A DNA stretch of 64,000 bases from contig NZ_OAOQ01000014.1 of NCBI RefSeq assembly GCF_900207575.1, positions 17,256 to 81,255 on the forward strand, written 5' to 3'. Source of the stretch: Cereibacter ovatus. Lineage in GTDB: Bacteria; Pseudomonadota; Alphaproteobacteria; Rhodobacterales; Rhodobacteraceae. The translations under genes and the position numbers were made by a program. Below, piece after piece: positions 16,578 through 26,000 of the stretch. Numbering within the stretch: position 1 is the stretch's first letter; the number at the start of each line of letters is the position of its first letter. The notes under the pieces are model-generated. The model did not search any database. It saw only the letters and a list, made by a program, of their open reading frames with translations, and had not been told where the DNA came from.

Positions 16578-17002
16578 GGGATGGGGCTCGGGATGTGGGG
16601 GACGGAAAATGAAAAGCGCCCGCGAGAGGTATCCTCCGGGCGCAATTCTTCGATGATCAAGGGGTAGGTCAATAGGGGCAGGTCTGTCAACCTGAAAAGT
16701 GAAGTGGATTCAACGGCTTCTCAGGAACTGACTTTCCGGGGTGGCTTCCGGCCACCTGGCTTCCCCGAAGGTGGCTTCCCTGGCTTCCCGCCGGGAATCC
16801 ACCATGGCCAGATCGTGATTCCGCAAGCCGCTGATCTGACTCAAGATTTCCGGCTCCGGGTCGCAAGGTTGCTTCCGCCTGGCTTCCCCGGTGAAAATGC
16901 CTCTCGCTAGCAAACCGCCGCGCTGCGCCCCCCCGCATACGTTCAGCGCCTGGGAGGAACCAGAGGAGGGGTTAGTGGGTGGGTGAATTCACCCAATCTA
17001 AA
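16578..17002. other. Intergenic region with clustered GGCTTCC repeats
   Basis: About 425 bp without a convincing gene. Five GGCTTCC heptamers start at 16743, 16758, 16773, 16782 and 16881, the first four spaced 15, 15 and 9 bp apart. Short frames here read as Gly-Phe-Pro repeats on one strand and are best seen as by-products of the repeat. This is the boundary between high-GC phage genes and the lower-GC defence block. Confidence 0.5.
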
Positions 17003-18025
17003 TCACGCCTTCGGGAGGCGAACTGAGAAAACAATCTCACGACAGCTTCCTTTCCCAGTCATTATCTCCCGTTCACCAACAGTAACATCTATAGAGCCAT
17101 TAAAGCTGGTTACGATCTGACTGCACAAAAACAGTCCCAACCCTGAGCCAGAGTCACCTCGATCACGTGTTGCCTCACCACGATAACCACGTTCAAAAAT
17201 CCGCTGCTTCTCGTACTCCTTAATTTCAGGTCCAATCGAACTGACAGAGAACGAGATATTTCCGTCCTCTTCTGAAACACTTACGTCAATGCTTCCGTTG
17301 TGAGGAGAGTATTTAATTGCATTGTCGATCAGAATGTATGGTACAATCTCAAGTATATCAGGGCCGCGAGATGTTGAATATGAGCTGCCATTCAAGGATA
17401 TTTGAACGCCTGACCGCTCTGCCATTGGGCGAAATGATCTAACAACCTTGTCAACCTTTCGGAAGACCTGAACATTCGTTTTCGCACGCTCTTGTAAAGG
17501 ATCCCCAGAGAAGTCTATCATGTCCACCCGGATCCGAAGCATGCTCTGGGCTGCAACAATATTGTCGATCAGACGAATAGCGCCATTGTCTCTAGGTAGC
17601 GCCTGTATTGAAAGTTTCGCTTCCTCCGCTGCATGATAAATTACGCCAGATAGCCTGCGCATGTCGTGAACAACTAGATTAAGGTCATTATGGTAGCTTG
17701 CTGCAAAAGCTGCTTCCAGACTTTCTAGGGAAGCAACGTACTCTTCTATCCGCTTCACTGTCATTTGGGCTGGTACTGCAAGTCGGTTCTTGAATACTGC
17801 AAGGCTAGGGATCGCGCCTGGAAAGCAGAAACGTGTCCCGTCGTTGCCTATACGTACGAGTGCCATGTAACCAAAATCAATCTTGTGCCAGCCAGCTGTG
17901 CGAAGGGCGGCATAGGACGATATTTTGGATGCTCCTGCCAGGTCGGCTGGTAGATTGAAGATGGCGCCAGGGTAATACCGAAAGGAATCGTCCGGCTTTG
18001 AAACAACGCAGTCGAGTGCGAACAT
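17003..18025 (-). CDS. Sensor histidine kinase-like protein
   Basis: This 340-residue soluble protein has no membrane segment. The N-terminal 100 residues have no recognised domain. An H-box-like NLVVHDMRRL (His120) is followed by a helix pair, then a HATPase module with the N-box LIDNAIKYSPHNG (about 233-244), IGPEIKE, an F-box IFERGYRG and the glycine-rich DSGSGLGLFL (291-300). All ATP-binding elements look intact. It starts where the response regulator stops, with 1 bp shared. With the regulator it forms a cytosolic two-component pair behind Mod-Res. GC is low compared with phage genes. Confidence 0.8.
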   Translation of the reverse strand: MFALDCVVSKPDDSFRYYPGAIFNLPADLAGASKISSYAALRTAGWHKIDFGYMALVRIGNDGTRFCFPGAIPSLAVFKNRLAVPAQMTVKRIEEYVASLESLEAAFAASYHNDLNLVVHDMRRLSGVIYHAAEEAKLSIQALPRDNGAIRLIDNIVAAQSMLRIRVDMIDFSGDPLQERAKTNVQVFRKVDKVVRSFRPMAERSGVQISLNGSSYSTSRGPDILEIVPYILIDNAIKYSPHNGSIDVSVSEEDGNISFSVSSIGPEIKEYEKQRIFERGYRGEATRDRGDSGSGLGLFLCSQIVTSFNGSIDVTVGEREIMTGKGSCREIVFSVRLPKA

Positions 18026-18717
18026 TAGCTTCCTGTAAATGCCCTAAAGATTGCGCTAGAGACGAGGCCGTTAATAACGTCGACCGCAAACTTACTCAGC
18101 CCTCGCTTGGCGGCGACCTCCGTTAAATCATCAAAGTTAGATTTTCCGGAGATAACAGATCTCACATATGCATCCTCCAGTATCAACAGGGCCTTGGTAT
18201 CTATGCCATCGTCGACGAGAGATCTGCGAATGCGTAGCCATATCTTCCGTTGATCGGATGCATCTCTGATCAAGCTGTCGAGCGCTTGGGTCCACTCGTC
18301 ATTGTCAGCATCTTTCTTGATGAACCTGTCAGCCAAAGCTATGGCAGCTTTTGCCTGCTCAGAGCTTGCAGATGCCCCTGAGTAGGCGGCAACCATTATT
18401 GATGGGTAATTGTGGCGTATCTCACGAATAAGCGTTGCGCCCTGCTTCCGATCGTCAAAATTCAGACCAACTCCCATCAGATCACAGAGTACAATGGGGT
18501 AGGCCGAAACTTCATCGATCTTCTTGATGTCACCGATTTCAGCAAATCGATAGCCAAAGTTCTTTAATGTGCGGCCTGCATCAAACGATTGATCATCAAC
18601 AACACAGATTTCAAACCGAGCTCGGCGATCCTTGGGGAGCGCCTGAGCAGTTGTATTCGCTACAGGCAGGTCTGCCAGCGTGCGATATCTACTAATTAAG
18701 CCTAAAGTCAATTTCAT
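18025..18717 (-). CDS. Response-regulator (receiver-domain) protein
   Basis: The 230-residue product has an unusual N-terminal extension of about 35 residues, then a receiver domain: acidic pair D41-D42 (CVVDDQSF), phospho-acceptor D79 (VLCDLMG), Ser113 (AAYSG) and Lys134/135 (FIKKDAD). The C-terminal 90 residues are helical with no recognised DNA-binding or enzymatic motif. It would accept phosphate from the kinase encoded next. It lies 123 bp downstream of the Res stop on the same strand, so co-transcription with Mod-Res is plausible. Confidence 0.75.
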   Translation of the reverse strand: MKLTLGLISRYRTLADLPVANTTAQALPKDRRARFEICVVDDQSFDAGRTLKNFGYRFAEIGDIKKIDEVSAYPIVLCDLMGVGLNFDDRKQGATLIREIRHNYPSIMVAAYSGASASSEQAKAAIALADRFIKKDADNDEWTQALDSLIRDASDQRKIWLRIRRSLVDDGIDTKALLILEDAYVRSVISGKSNFDDLTEVAAKRGLSKFAVDVINGLVSSAIFRAFTGS

Positions 18718-18840
18718 CTTGTCGTGCCTCTGGCCTTGTTTTCGGTCTTGTGTGTCTGTCTATGGGCGATGATGGCATTCCAAGTGTTTCGATGGGTCGC
18801 GACTATTGCGTCACTATGACAGCATTGGTATCAAGCTTTC

Positions 18841-21351
18841 CTAAACGTCACCAAGCTCGTCAAAAATGGCGTTCAATGTTGGGTTAGATGCTGCCTGTCG
18901 AACGCGGGACCTTACCGCTGTTTTGTTCAGCTCCAACCTAACGAAAGCATCGCCTTTCTTTCGGATAAGCTGAATTCGAGTAAAGCGGTCGCCATGCTTT
19001 TCCGCAAACTCAGCAAGTCCCTGCGCCTTGTACAGGTTATCAGCGCGACTGTCGTCATGCGGTTCCAGAATGTCGAAGACGAAATCCGTGCCTTTGCTCC
19101 TCACGATCAGCATGTCGGGGAACATCGGTTTCCAAGCTCCGCTCACCTGGTAGGGGATCTCAAGAGACCAGGGCTTCCTGTCGAGATTTCGTAGCCATCC
19201 AACGAAGTCATCTCGGCCCATTTCAAGCTTCAGGACGTCAGCTTCCCAAGGGTTCAGGGTTGTGCGGAACGATCCATCATATTCGACATAGAGGTGATGG
19301 CTCCATGTGGGTTCCGTGGTGTCGCGGCGAAAATCGATGGTGTCCTGCAGCCGCCAAGGTGTGCTTGAGGGGGTGGAAGACGCTGATTTCAGCTTGTCGT
19401 ACCCGGCGCGCACCTGTTCTGTAAGTTTGGAAATCGCATGTCGGTGTGCGTCATAGAGCGCTTCAAACTGAGCCTTCGACTTGTTCTCCAAAGCAGAGCG
19501 CGCTGCCGCAGATGCAGCCACGATGATTGCTTCCAGTTTCACCTCCTGACCGTCACGTTCCGCGTTTGCCTTTCGGTAAAGCTGGTGGAGGCCATACCCT
19601 TGTCCTAAGGTGCGACCTGCGTCTTCAAACTGTCGGTCGACATCGAGATCTGAGACCTCAACGGTGTAGTCCTCTTGGCCTTCCGCCATTCCGGTCACGC
19701 CCGTGACCATGACTGTGCGCAAACCAACCTTTGTAAGGGACTTGCGCGCCTTCTCGAAGTCGCCAGATGCTTTCAACACGGCAACCTGCTCGCCGATCCA
19801 TGACACGGCGTCAGCTTTGGCACCATCCCAGGCATTTGGGTCGATTCCATCCATCGTTAGTCGGCTTGCTATCGCCTGGTAACGCCGGATGTCGCTCTGT
19901 GCCCGAACCGCGTTCACGCGATAGGTGACGAGCTCTACTGCCTCGATAGCCTCGAAAACACTCTCGGTGCCGGGTCGACGGTGCAGGGTGACAAGCTTCG
20001 TCCCCTCTCCTGTCTCGGCCGGAACGATATCGTCGCTGGTTTGAAGTGCTGTGATGACCTGCTCGACGGCCGCTGCATTGAAATGAGGCAGATAAAGGTG
20101 GACGTCGTTCAGCTCGGCCGTGCTTTCGATCCTGCGCGCCAAAGGCGTCCGAACCATGCGCCCGAGAAGCTGAGCGATGTAGGTGTGGTCCTGCGCGCTA
20201 CGGAAAGACATCATGACTTCTGCCCGTGGGCAATCCCATCCGGTAGAAAGCGCCAGCTTGAAGAATACCACCGAGACGTCTGCGTCGTCGTCGATGCGAG
20301 AAGGATCGATGTAGCGGATTGCGCGGTCGCCGACCTTCAGGCCCCCTTTATCCATCAATGCATGCGCGAGCTCGGAGTCCCGAAGGGGACGGCCAATGCC
20401 ATCTTCAACCGCCTTGATCGCGTCCGCCAGGTTGGTTCGGGTGGGTGCGCCATCTTCAATCTGGATGACGAGAATGGGTCGCACAGGCCTTTCGCCCTCG
20501 TCCTTGCAGTAGGATGCCCATTGGTCGGTCATGACCTGCCATCGCCGTGCCGCCTCTTCAAGGATGCCCATTTCGGCATTCGTCGGGTTGGCGGGGTGGT
20601 GGATTAGGACACGCTCCTTGATCAGTCCGGACTTTTTCACATCCTCGACTGGCACTGGTACCTTGTGCTGGGTGTGGTCGGTGTCAGCCAGCAGCTCGTT
20701 GAAACGCTTGGGGGTTGCAGAGACGCCAATGATCAGCGGCATCTTCACCAGGCCGGTTTCCTTGTTGCCTTTGATGAACTGCTGAACGATCGTTTGTGCC
20801 GTTGCGCTGCCCTTGCCAGTGGTCATCCCACGATGGGCTTCATCGATCACCACATAGAACCTGTCCGGGATCGCGCGCGCGGTGTTCGTCAGCGTTGTCC
20901 AGATAGAATAGCTGCGCCCATCGCCGACGGTCGTGAGCAGCCGGTCGCTGGCCAGCTTTTGGGTGTTGATGAAATAGATCTTGCCACCGGCCAGGCGCTC
21001 TTCGTCGAAGCTGGCTGTGATCACCTCCAGCTGCCCGACCCGGTAGACCTTGTCGGACTGACGTTCGATCTTGAGCTTCGTCTGCTCATTCAGCTCGGGC
21101 ATGTCCGACACCCAGAGGATGACCGCATCCGGCTGGGGTACCCAATCCAGCGGCCAGTCCAGCTGTTCGTCGGGCTGGTCGAGGATCGCCTCGAACAAGG
21201 CCGTCATGATGATCGTCTTGCCGCTTCCTGTGGGCGCGGACAGTGTGATGGCCTGCGGGGCTTCAGGCGACGCCGCGGGACGGGCCAGCATCAGCCGCTT
21301 TCGAAGGTTGTGCAGGGCATCCTTCTGGAAATCGAACAGTTCAATCTTCAT
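18841..21351 (-). CDS. Type III restriction enzyme Res-like helicase/nuclease
   Basis: This 836-residue protein is an SF2 helicase: Walker A TGSGKT (41-46), DEAH (170-173), GVSATP, and a motif VI region QLLGRMVRTP. The C-terminal part has FPDMLIVRS...FVFDILEPHDDS, placed like the PD-(D/E)XK nuclease of Res subunits, although the canonical Lys is not visible (E-P-H instead). With Mod it would translocate or switch on DNA and cut unmethylated sites. It overlaps Mod by 4 bp. Confidence 0.85.
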   Translation of the reverse strand: MKIELFDFQKDALHNLRKRLMLARPAASPEAPQAITLSAPTGSGKTIIMTALFEAILDQPDEQLDWPLDWVPQPDAVILWVSDMPELNEQTKLKIERQSDKVYRVGQLEVITASFDEERLAGGKIYFINTQKLASDRLLTTVGDGRSYSIWTTLTNTARAIPDRFYVVIDEAHRGMTTGKGSATAQTIVQQFIKGNKETGLVKMPLIIGVSATPKRFNELLADTDHTQHKVPVPVEDVKKSGLIKERVLIHHPANPTNAEMGILEEAARRWQVMTDQWASYCKDEGERPVRPILVIQIEDGAPTRTNLADAIKAVEDGIGRPLRDSELAHALMDKGGLKVGDRAIRYIDPSRIDDDADVSVVFFKLALSTGWDCPRAEVMMSFRSAQDHTYIAQLLGRMVRTPLARRIESTAELNDVHLYLPHFNAAAVEQVITALQTSDDIVPAETGEGTKLVTLHRRPGTESVFEAIEAVELVTYRVNAVRAQSDIRRYQAIASRLTMDGIDPNAWDGAKADAVSWIGEQVAVLKASGDFEKARKSLTKVGLRTVMVTGVTGMAEGQEDYTVEVSDLDVDRQFEDAGRTLGQGYGLHQLYRKANAERDGQEVKLEAIIVAASAAARSALENKSKAQFEALYDAHRHAISKLTEQVRAGYDKLKSASSTPSSTPWRLQDTIDFRRDTTEPTWSHHLYVEYDGSFRTTLNPWEADVLKLEMGRDDFVGWLRNLDRKPWSLEIPYQVSGAWKPMFPDMLIVRSKGTDFVFDILEPHDDSRADNLYKAQGLAEFAEKHGDRFTRIQLIRKKGDAFVRLELNKTAVRSRVRQAASNPTLNAIFDELGDV

Positions 21352-23900
21352 GCGACGCCCCCGATGCCAGCAGCGGCATCTTCCGCCCGCGTATTGATTG
21401 TAAAGTTCACGAGGTAGTCCCGGTAGAGCTGAACGAACTCGACGTCCGGGTTACGGGCGATCAAGGCGATGCGCAGTTCCCCTGAAATCGCTCGGAAGGC
21501 CTCCTCTGCATCCGTCACGACGTAGACATGCCGCAGTGCTTCCCTGGCCAGCAGGGCTTCGCGAAAAGCCGTCACGCGTGTCTCATTCAGCAAGACTGCG
21601 AACGGGCTGCTTTCCGGAACGAAGACATCCGGCAAGGGGCCTTCAGGCAAGGTAGGCGACGGGCCGATGGCCCCCGACTTCATCCACAGTAGAGGCAGGA
21701 TTTCCCTGAAGGCCGCACCAAGCTCCACCCGGTCTTTGTCGAGGAAGTCGAGCTTGAAGTACGCGACGTTCGCAGGAAACCCTGCCGACATCGGGCGCTT
21801 TTCCTCATCCTGGACGATCAACGGGCCAAGCAGGTCATCCACTTGGGCCTTGAGAGCTTTGAACTGCTTCTCATCCCCGGCAACTATATAGAAATCAGAA
21901 ATGTGGTCTTTGTCCTCCAAAGCCTCCAGCCACTCAGCAGCAGCATCAGGTTCGAACAGGACGGACGCCGTGTGATCTTCGGATACAATGAATCGGCAGC
22001 CAAGAGTGACACTGCTCTGAGGTAGTGCCTCGATCATTGCGACAAGTGCTAGCTTCTTCTTGTGCGCAGCTCTGTGAGCTTTCTTCGCGGCTGCTCCCTG
22101 TAAGCCAGCTTCAACGATCAAGTCACTTGGAGACACAAAAGCCGCGTGGCGGTACGTCCTGCGCTTCTCTTTCTCAACTAAACGACCGGTGAGAAACTCG
22201 CCGCTTAATTCGGACCCATCGTCGCGTTTGCCAAGGACCGTGAATTTCGTTCGTGGCCAAGTGACAGATCGGCAAACGCCGTGGCGCTCCCATTTCACAT
22301 GCCCCGGGTCAAATCCGTCGTTTGAAAGCGCTGCTGCCTCCTTGGCCGAGACTTCATTGTTGGTGACCAGCAAGCAGCGTCGATTGCCTTGATCAATATC
22401 ATTGATCAATGTGACCGCATTCAATGTGGTACCGCTTCCAGCGAAGAAGTCGACAATTAAGGCATCCTTTCGATCGCCAATGATTGGTAGCAAAGAATCT
22501 CTGACAGCGTAGACTGACTTTGGAAATGCAAAGATGCCGCGCTTATTCAGCACTTTGTGCAGCAGAGTCGTTCCGTGGGTTCCGGCGTCGTGTAGCGTAT
22601 CCCACCATACAGTCTTGACCTTTGTCTTGTTCGGCTTTCTTTCCCATATATTGATCGTCCACGTCTTTTTCTTCTTGTTGAACTTTCCTAGAACGACACG
22701 CTCTGAGTCTATCAATTCCTGCATTTTGGGGGATACAAAGCGCCAGCAGCGATGATTTCCATCATGGTCGATCGGCCAAATTGGCTTCAATCCGTCCGGA
22801 TCAAGGGAAAAGTCAGGCTCTTGGCCGAGTGGAATACTTGGCCCAGTCCGAACTACCTTTCCTGCCGACTCGTCAATATATATTGGATAGAATTGGTTCC
22901 ATCTTTGATGCCGATAGCTCGATTCGCTACCCCGTCGTCTTGCATGCCTCTTTTCCCAAAGATGTGCAAAAACAGGATTCAAGTGTGACCGGTCTGAGGC
23001 GTCGATTGTTACTTCTTCGTCAACATCCTCCTCAGATTCATTGCCTTCCTCATCGGCAGCGTGATCTAGGGAGATGCCTTGTGCAACGCCGCCTTCGACG
23101 TTAGGGAAGCAATAGATTGCCTGTTCTTCGACGCGAGCAAAGTTGGCTTTTCCAGTTCCCTTCGGATTGATCACAATCGTTACCATTTGCCGGAGATACT
23201 CAGGGAAGCACTCTGAAAGCAAAACGCCTAGGTTGAAAAGCTCGTTTTCATCGATTGTGACAATCAATACGCCGGTCAAGGGCTTTAGTAATCGCTTAGC
23301 AAGTTGAAGTCGCTTTTGCATCATTGACAGCCACTTGCTATGTCTCCAGCTGTCCGCCCGATCCACGAAATCGTTATTGTACTTCCAGTCGCGCGCGCCA
23401 GAGTTGTATGGCGGATCGATGTAAATGCAGTCTACCTTGCCCGCGTAAAGGTATTCCAGAAGCTGCAGTGCGTGGTAATTGTCGGCCTCAATCAGCGTGT
23501 GCCACGGCGCATCGGCTGGGCCGTTCTGCACGGCGTCCATGGGCGTGAGGGTCGGAAAGATCGGGTCTCCGAATTGCTTGACCACCACCAACTCAGCGAC
23601 TGGCAGGGTCATCCTTTCCCCTGCGCTTTCCTTGTCACCCGCCTGCCGCGGCTTCATCAGATGCGCGGTACCGCCTTCAATCCGTCGAACGCGCCAGGTC
23701 TCGTTCAATGATCCGGAGCGCTTCGCGACCAGGTCACCCTTCCGAGGCTTGGCGCTGTAGATGGGAACCACCTCAGGCAGGTGTTGTTCGAAGACCAGTC
23801 CGAACTTCTTGTGCCGTGTCGCGGCCTCCCATTCGCGCGTGATGCGTTCCCGCAGCTTGGGGTCAGTGATCTGGTTCAACAGGTCATGTATCGCGGCCAT
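21348..23900 (-). CDS. Type III-like site-specific DNA methyltransferase Mod
   Basis: This 850-residue protein has DPPYN at 162-166 with DWKYNNDFVD after it, and the AdoMet motif DFFAGSGTTLNAV at about 485-495, the beta-type order of Mod subunits. A large target-recognition region lies between. The C-terminal 250 residues are extra, mixed alpha/beta, with no recognised motif. It provides sequence recognition and self-methylation for the Res protein encoded next. The start at 23900 has AAGGA about 15 bases upstream. Confidence 0.88.
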   Translation of the reverse strand: MAAIHDLLNQITDPKLRERITREWEAATRHKKFGLVFEQHLPEVVPIYSAKPRKGDLVAKRSGSLNETWRVRRIEGGTAHLMKPRQAGDKESAGERMTLPVAELVVVKQFGDPIFPTLTPMDAVQNGPADAPWHTLIEADNYHALQLLEYLYAGKVDCIYIDPPYNSGARDWKYNNDFVDRADSWRHSKWLSMMQKRLQLAKRLLKPLTGVLIVTIDENELFNLGVLLSECFPEYLRQMVTIVINPKGTGKANFARVEEQAIYCFPNVEGGVAQGISLDHAADEEGNESEEDVDEEVTIDASDRSHLNPVFAHLWEKRHARRRGSESSYRHQRWNQFYPIYIDESAGKVVRTGPSIPLGQEPDFSLDPDGLKPIWPIDHDGNHRCWRFVSPKMQELIDSERVVLGKFNKKKKTWTINIWERKPNKTKVKTVWWDTLHDAGTHGTTLLHKVLNKRGIFAFPKSVYAVRDSLLPIIGDRKDALIVDFFAGSGTTLNAVTLINDIDQGNRRCLLVTNNEVSAKEAAALSNDGFDPGHVKWERHGVCRSVTWPRTKFTVLGKRDDGSELSGEFLTGRLVEKEKRRTYRHAAFVSPSDLIVEAGLQGAAAKKAHRAAHKKKLALVAMIEALPQSSVTLGCRFIVSEDHTASVLFEPDAAAEWLEALEDKDHISDFYIVAGDEKQFKALKAQVDDLLGPLIVQDEEKRPMSAGFPANVAYFKLDFLDKDRVELGAAFREILPLLWMKSGAIGPSPTLPEGPLPDVFVPESSPFAVLLNETRVTAFREALLAREALRHVYVVTDAEEAFRAISGELRIALIARNPDVEFVQLYRDYLVNFTINTRAEDAAAGIGGVA

Positions 23901-24164
23901 TTGTTTCGCCGTCTTTCCTTGAGGTTAATCGAACGCACTCTGCGGGATTCGTGTCGGGCTTCCAAAGCGTTACCTTCGCCCGTTTCCTTGGGCTGCGCAA
24001 CGCGTCGGGGCGGTTGATCGACCCCGGTGTGTGGGTTTTCGACAGGGTCGCAGTGAGCGCGACGTGTGCCTTCGGTCGAGCGCCCAAATGTTGGGGCATT
24101 GTCGGCAGCGCGGGGCCTTCGGTTCGCGGGTCGCCAATGCACCTCTTTCCTTCTCCTGACTGGA

Positions 24165-24854
24165 TCATCGCACCTCCCACACCTCGCCGTTGTCGAGCTG
24201 CTTGACGAAATCCACCGTTGCGCCGTTCCAGTGATAGGCGAAATGCGCGCCTTGGGTGGGGATCGGGATCACGTCGGGCCAGAAGACGGCGATGCACTGG
24301 CCCTCGGGATAGCGGATGCTGGGCCAGGTGATGCCGTTTGATCCGGCCGCGCGTCGCTCGGCCCCGAAGACCTGGGACGCGCGGTAGTCGTTGGCGTCCA
24401 GCAGGTCGGCGCGGCCGGTGGCGTCGTCCAGATCGGCATCGACGGACCCGATCAGTTCGCGGAACTGCGACGTCCAGCCCGGCGACTCGTTCGTGGCGCG
24501 CATGAAGCGCGTATGGTGGTGGATGGTTTCGGCGATGGCCACTTCGGTGCGGTCGCCCGCGTAGTAGAGGCCAAAGCTGCCGTCCGAAAACCGCCCCGGC
24601 CGCAGGGGCGAGCAATGGACGAAGGGTGCTATGACCCAGCTGGCGCCGGGCCCGGTCACGCGGCGTGCGACCGGCACCTTCGACAGATCACCGATGCTGT
24701 CGCGGATGCGCGGGTTGAACTTGGCTTCGGCCGAGGCCAGCGCCTCCCAATCGGCGGGGTCGGCGATGTCTTCGAACAGGTCGATGGGCGGGTGGATCGA
24801 GCGGATGATGCGGACAGTGCGTGGCCATGTCACGCGGCGGACAGGCACATTCAC
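24165..24854 (-). CDS. RES-domain toxin (NAD+ phosphorylase type)
   Basis: From a GTG at 24854, overlapping the antitoxin stop as GTGA, the protein is 229 residues. It has the RES fold pattern: Arg near the N-terminus (VRIIRS), GSFGLYYAGDRTEVAIAETIHH in the middle with conserved Tyr and Glu, and a late Ser/Asn region ending WNGATVDFVKQLDNGEVWEV. RES toxins degrade NAD+. The frame runs open further upstream through the antitoxin, which is not the likely start. It is the second gene of a toxin-antitoxin operon. Confidence 0.82.
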   Translation of the reverse strand: MNVPVRRVTWPRTVRIIRSIHPPIDLFEDIADPADWEALASAEAKFNPRIRDSIGDLSKVPVARRVTGPGASWVIAPFVHCSPLRPGRFSDGSFGLYYAGDRTEVAIAETIHHHTRFMRATNESPGWTSQFRELIGSVDADLDDATGRADLLDANDYRASQVFGAERRAAGSNGITWPSIRYPEGQCIAVFWPDVIPIPTQGAHFAYHWNGATVDFVKQLDNGEVWEVR

Positions 24855-25264
24855 CAGGCACCCCGTTCTGCATCCAGATAGGCGCGCAGGTCGATCAGGT
24901 CGGTGATCTCGCCGCGCATCATGATGTCCAGCGCGCTGCGACCGCCGAGGGCTGTGCTGGGTTTGCGGATCCACGCATAGCCGCGGGTGGGTTCGGTGAA
25001 GAGGTACCGCAGCGCCTTGTGGATCCCCATCAGGATCGCCATCCGCGCGCGCAGGTCCCGGTCGATGCGCCCGATGTCGCCGGTCTTCCAGCGCGCCCAT
25101 GTGCGCTGGGCCATGTCGCCCAGTAGCACGCGCGCCTCGCCATCCGTCAGGCCCCAGGCGCGGAACAGGTTGACGGTGGTGCGCGCCAGCGCAGCCGCTT
25201 CCTCGTCGGTGATGACAGGAAGGCCAGGGCGCGCGATGATCGGCTGGACCGTGGCGAACTGCAT
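24851..25264 (-). CDS. Xre/MbcA/ParS-type antitoxin of the RES pair
   Basis: This 137-residue protein has an N-terminal helix-turn-helix (AAALARTTVNLFRAWGLTDGEARVLLGDM...TWARWKTG) and the C-terminal MbcA/ParS toxin-binding region (RMAILMGIHKALRYLFTEPTRGYAWIRKPSTALGGRSALDIMMRG), a close match to the Xre-MbcA family. It neutralises the RES toxin and would repress the operon. A strong AAGGAGAAC ribosome site precedes the ATG. Confidence 0.85.
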   Translation of the reverse strand: MQFATVQPIIARPGLPVITDEEAAALARTTVNLFRAWGLTDGEARVLLGDMAQRTWARWKTGDIGRIDRDLRARMAILMGIHKALRYLFTEPTRGYAWIRKPSTALGGRSALDIMMRGEITDLIDLRAYLDAERGAW

Positions 25265-25274
25265 GGTCGTTCTC

Positions 25275-25308
25275 CTTTGGCATCAAGATAGTCATTATGT
25301 GCCAAAAG
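25275..25308 (-). promoter_or_regulatory. Putative operator of the RES/Xre operon
   Basis: An inverted repeat, CTTTGGCA (25275-25282) and TGCCAAAAG (25300-25308), lies directly upstream of the antitoxin ribosome site. The spacer is AT-rich, so a -10 element can fall between the arms. It is placed for autorepression by the antitoxin. Confidence 0.5.
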
Positions 25309-25322
25309 GCAATGACGATCCG

Positions 25323-26000
25323 TTACCCGGACGGACGCACCCTCGCCCAAGGGGCGGGACGGGGCATCGCGGCTGTAACATCAACCTCGCGCAGCATCCC
25401 GCCCGCGATTAGCCCCTCCCGGACCCAGCCCAGCGCCTGCCACCATTCGTCATATCCCCGCCGGGCGGCCTCGATCTGCTGGGGATGGGGCGAGAACGTG
25501 ACCGGGCAGGCCAGGATGTCGATGGTCTTCCATGTGGCACGGGCGCCCGCGCCACGCACGCGGATGCGCTCCGTTCCCACGACGATGGCGCCCGCATGTG
25601 TGCCATGCTGGTTCTGTTTCACGATGGTCGGCACGCAGCGCGGCACAGCGCCGGGCATCCAGTCCGGGGTCAGCCCGGCGCGGGCCAGTTCGGCAACGCG
25701 GATCGCCATGCGCTTGCCGCCGAGGCTGTCTGGGATACCGGCGACGGTGGCGGCGATCACTTCGGCGTCCTCGTGGGTGTAGCCGCCGATCTTGTGCTGG
25801 CCGCCGTCGATCTTGCAGCCCAACACGGCGCGCTGGAGGAGGACGTATTCCAGACCGAAGCCGAAGCCTTCCTCGGTGATGTCCGGGGGCAGGGGCAGTT
25901 CAAGCTGCGCCTGTTCCACTCGGAACGCCCATTCCAGCGCCGCCTGCACGCCCAGCGCGCGCTTGATCCTGGTGCCGCTGACGCGGCCGTGGAAGCTCAT
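25323..26000 (-). CDS. Phage protein of unknown function
   Basis: This 225-residue protein (MSFHGRVSGTRIKRALGVQAALEWAF...) lies between the frameshifted C5-methyltransferase (ATGA overlap) and the toxin-antitoxin promoter. Pattern: a helical N-terminus, then mixed strands around GGQHKIGGYTHEDAEVIAATVAGIPD and a C-terminal region ending VDVTAAMPRPAPWARVRPSG. No catalytic or DNA-binding motif is recognised. Such genes are common beside phage replication genes in Rhodobacteraceae. Confidence 0.6.
   Translation of the reverse strand: MSFHGRVSGTRIKRALGVQAALEWAFRVEQAQLELPLPPDITEEGFGFGLEYVLLQRAVLGCKIDGGQHKIGGYTHEDAEVIAATVAGIPDSLGGKRMAIRVAELARAGLTPDWMPGAVPRCVPTIVKQNQHGTHAGAIVVGTERIRVRGAGARATWKTIDILACPVTFSPHPQQIEAARRGYDEWWQALGWVREGLIAGGMLREVDVTAAMPRPAPWARVRPSG

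Noticed and set aside
16704..16910. Small Gly-Phe-Pro-rich collagen-like protein
   Set aside because: Its composition is produced by the GGCTTCC repeats; no ribosome site, and frames in both directions are equally open.
24165..25295. 376-residue protein as the RES toxin
   Set aside because: The extra N-terminal part is out-of-frame antitoxin sequence; the GTGA overlap at 24854 gives the normal toxin length.
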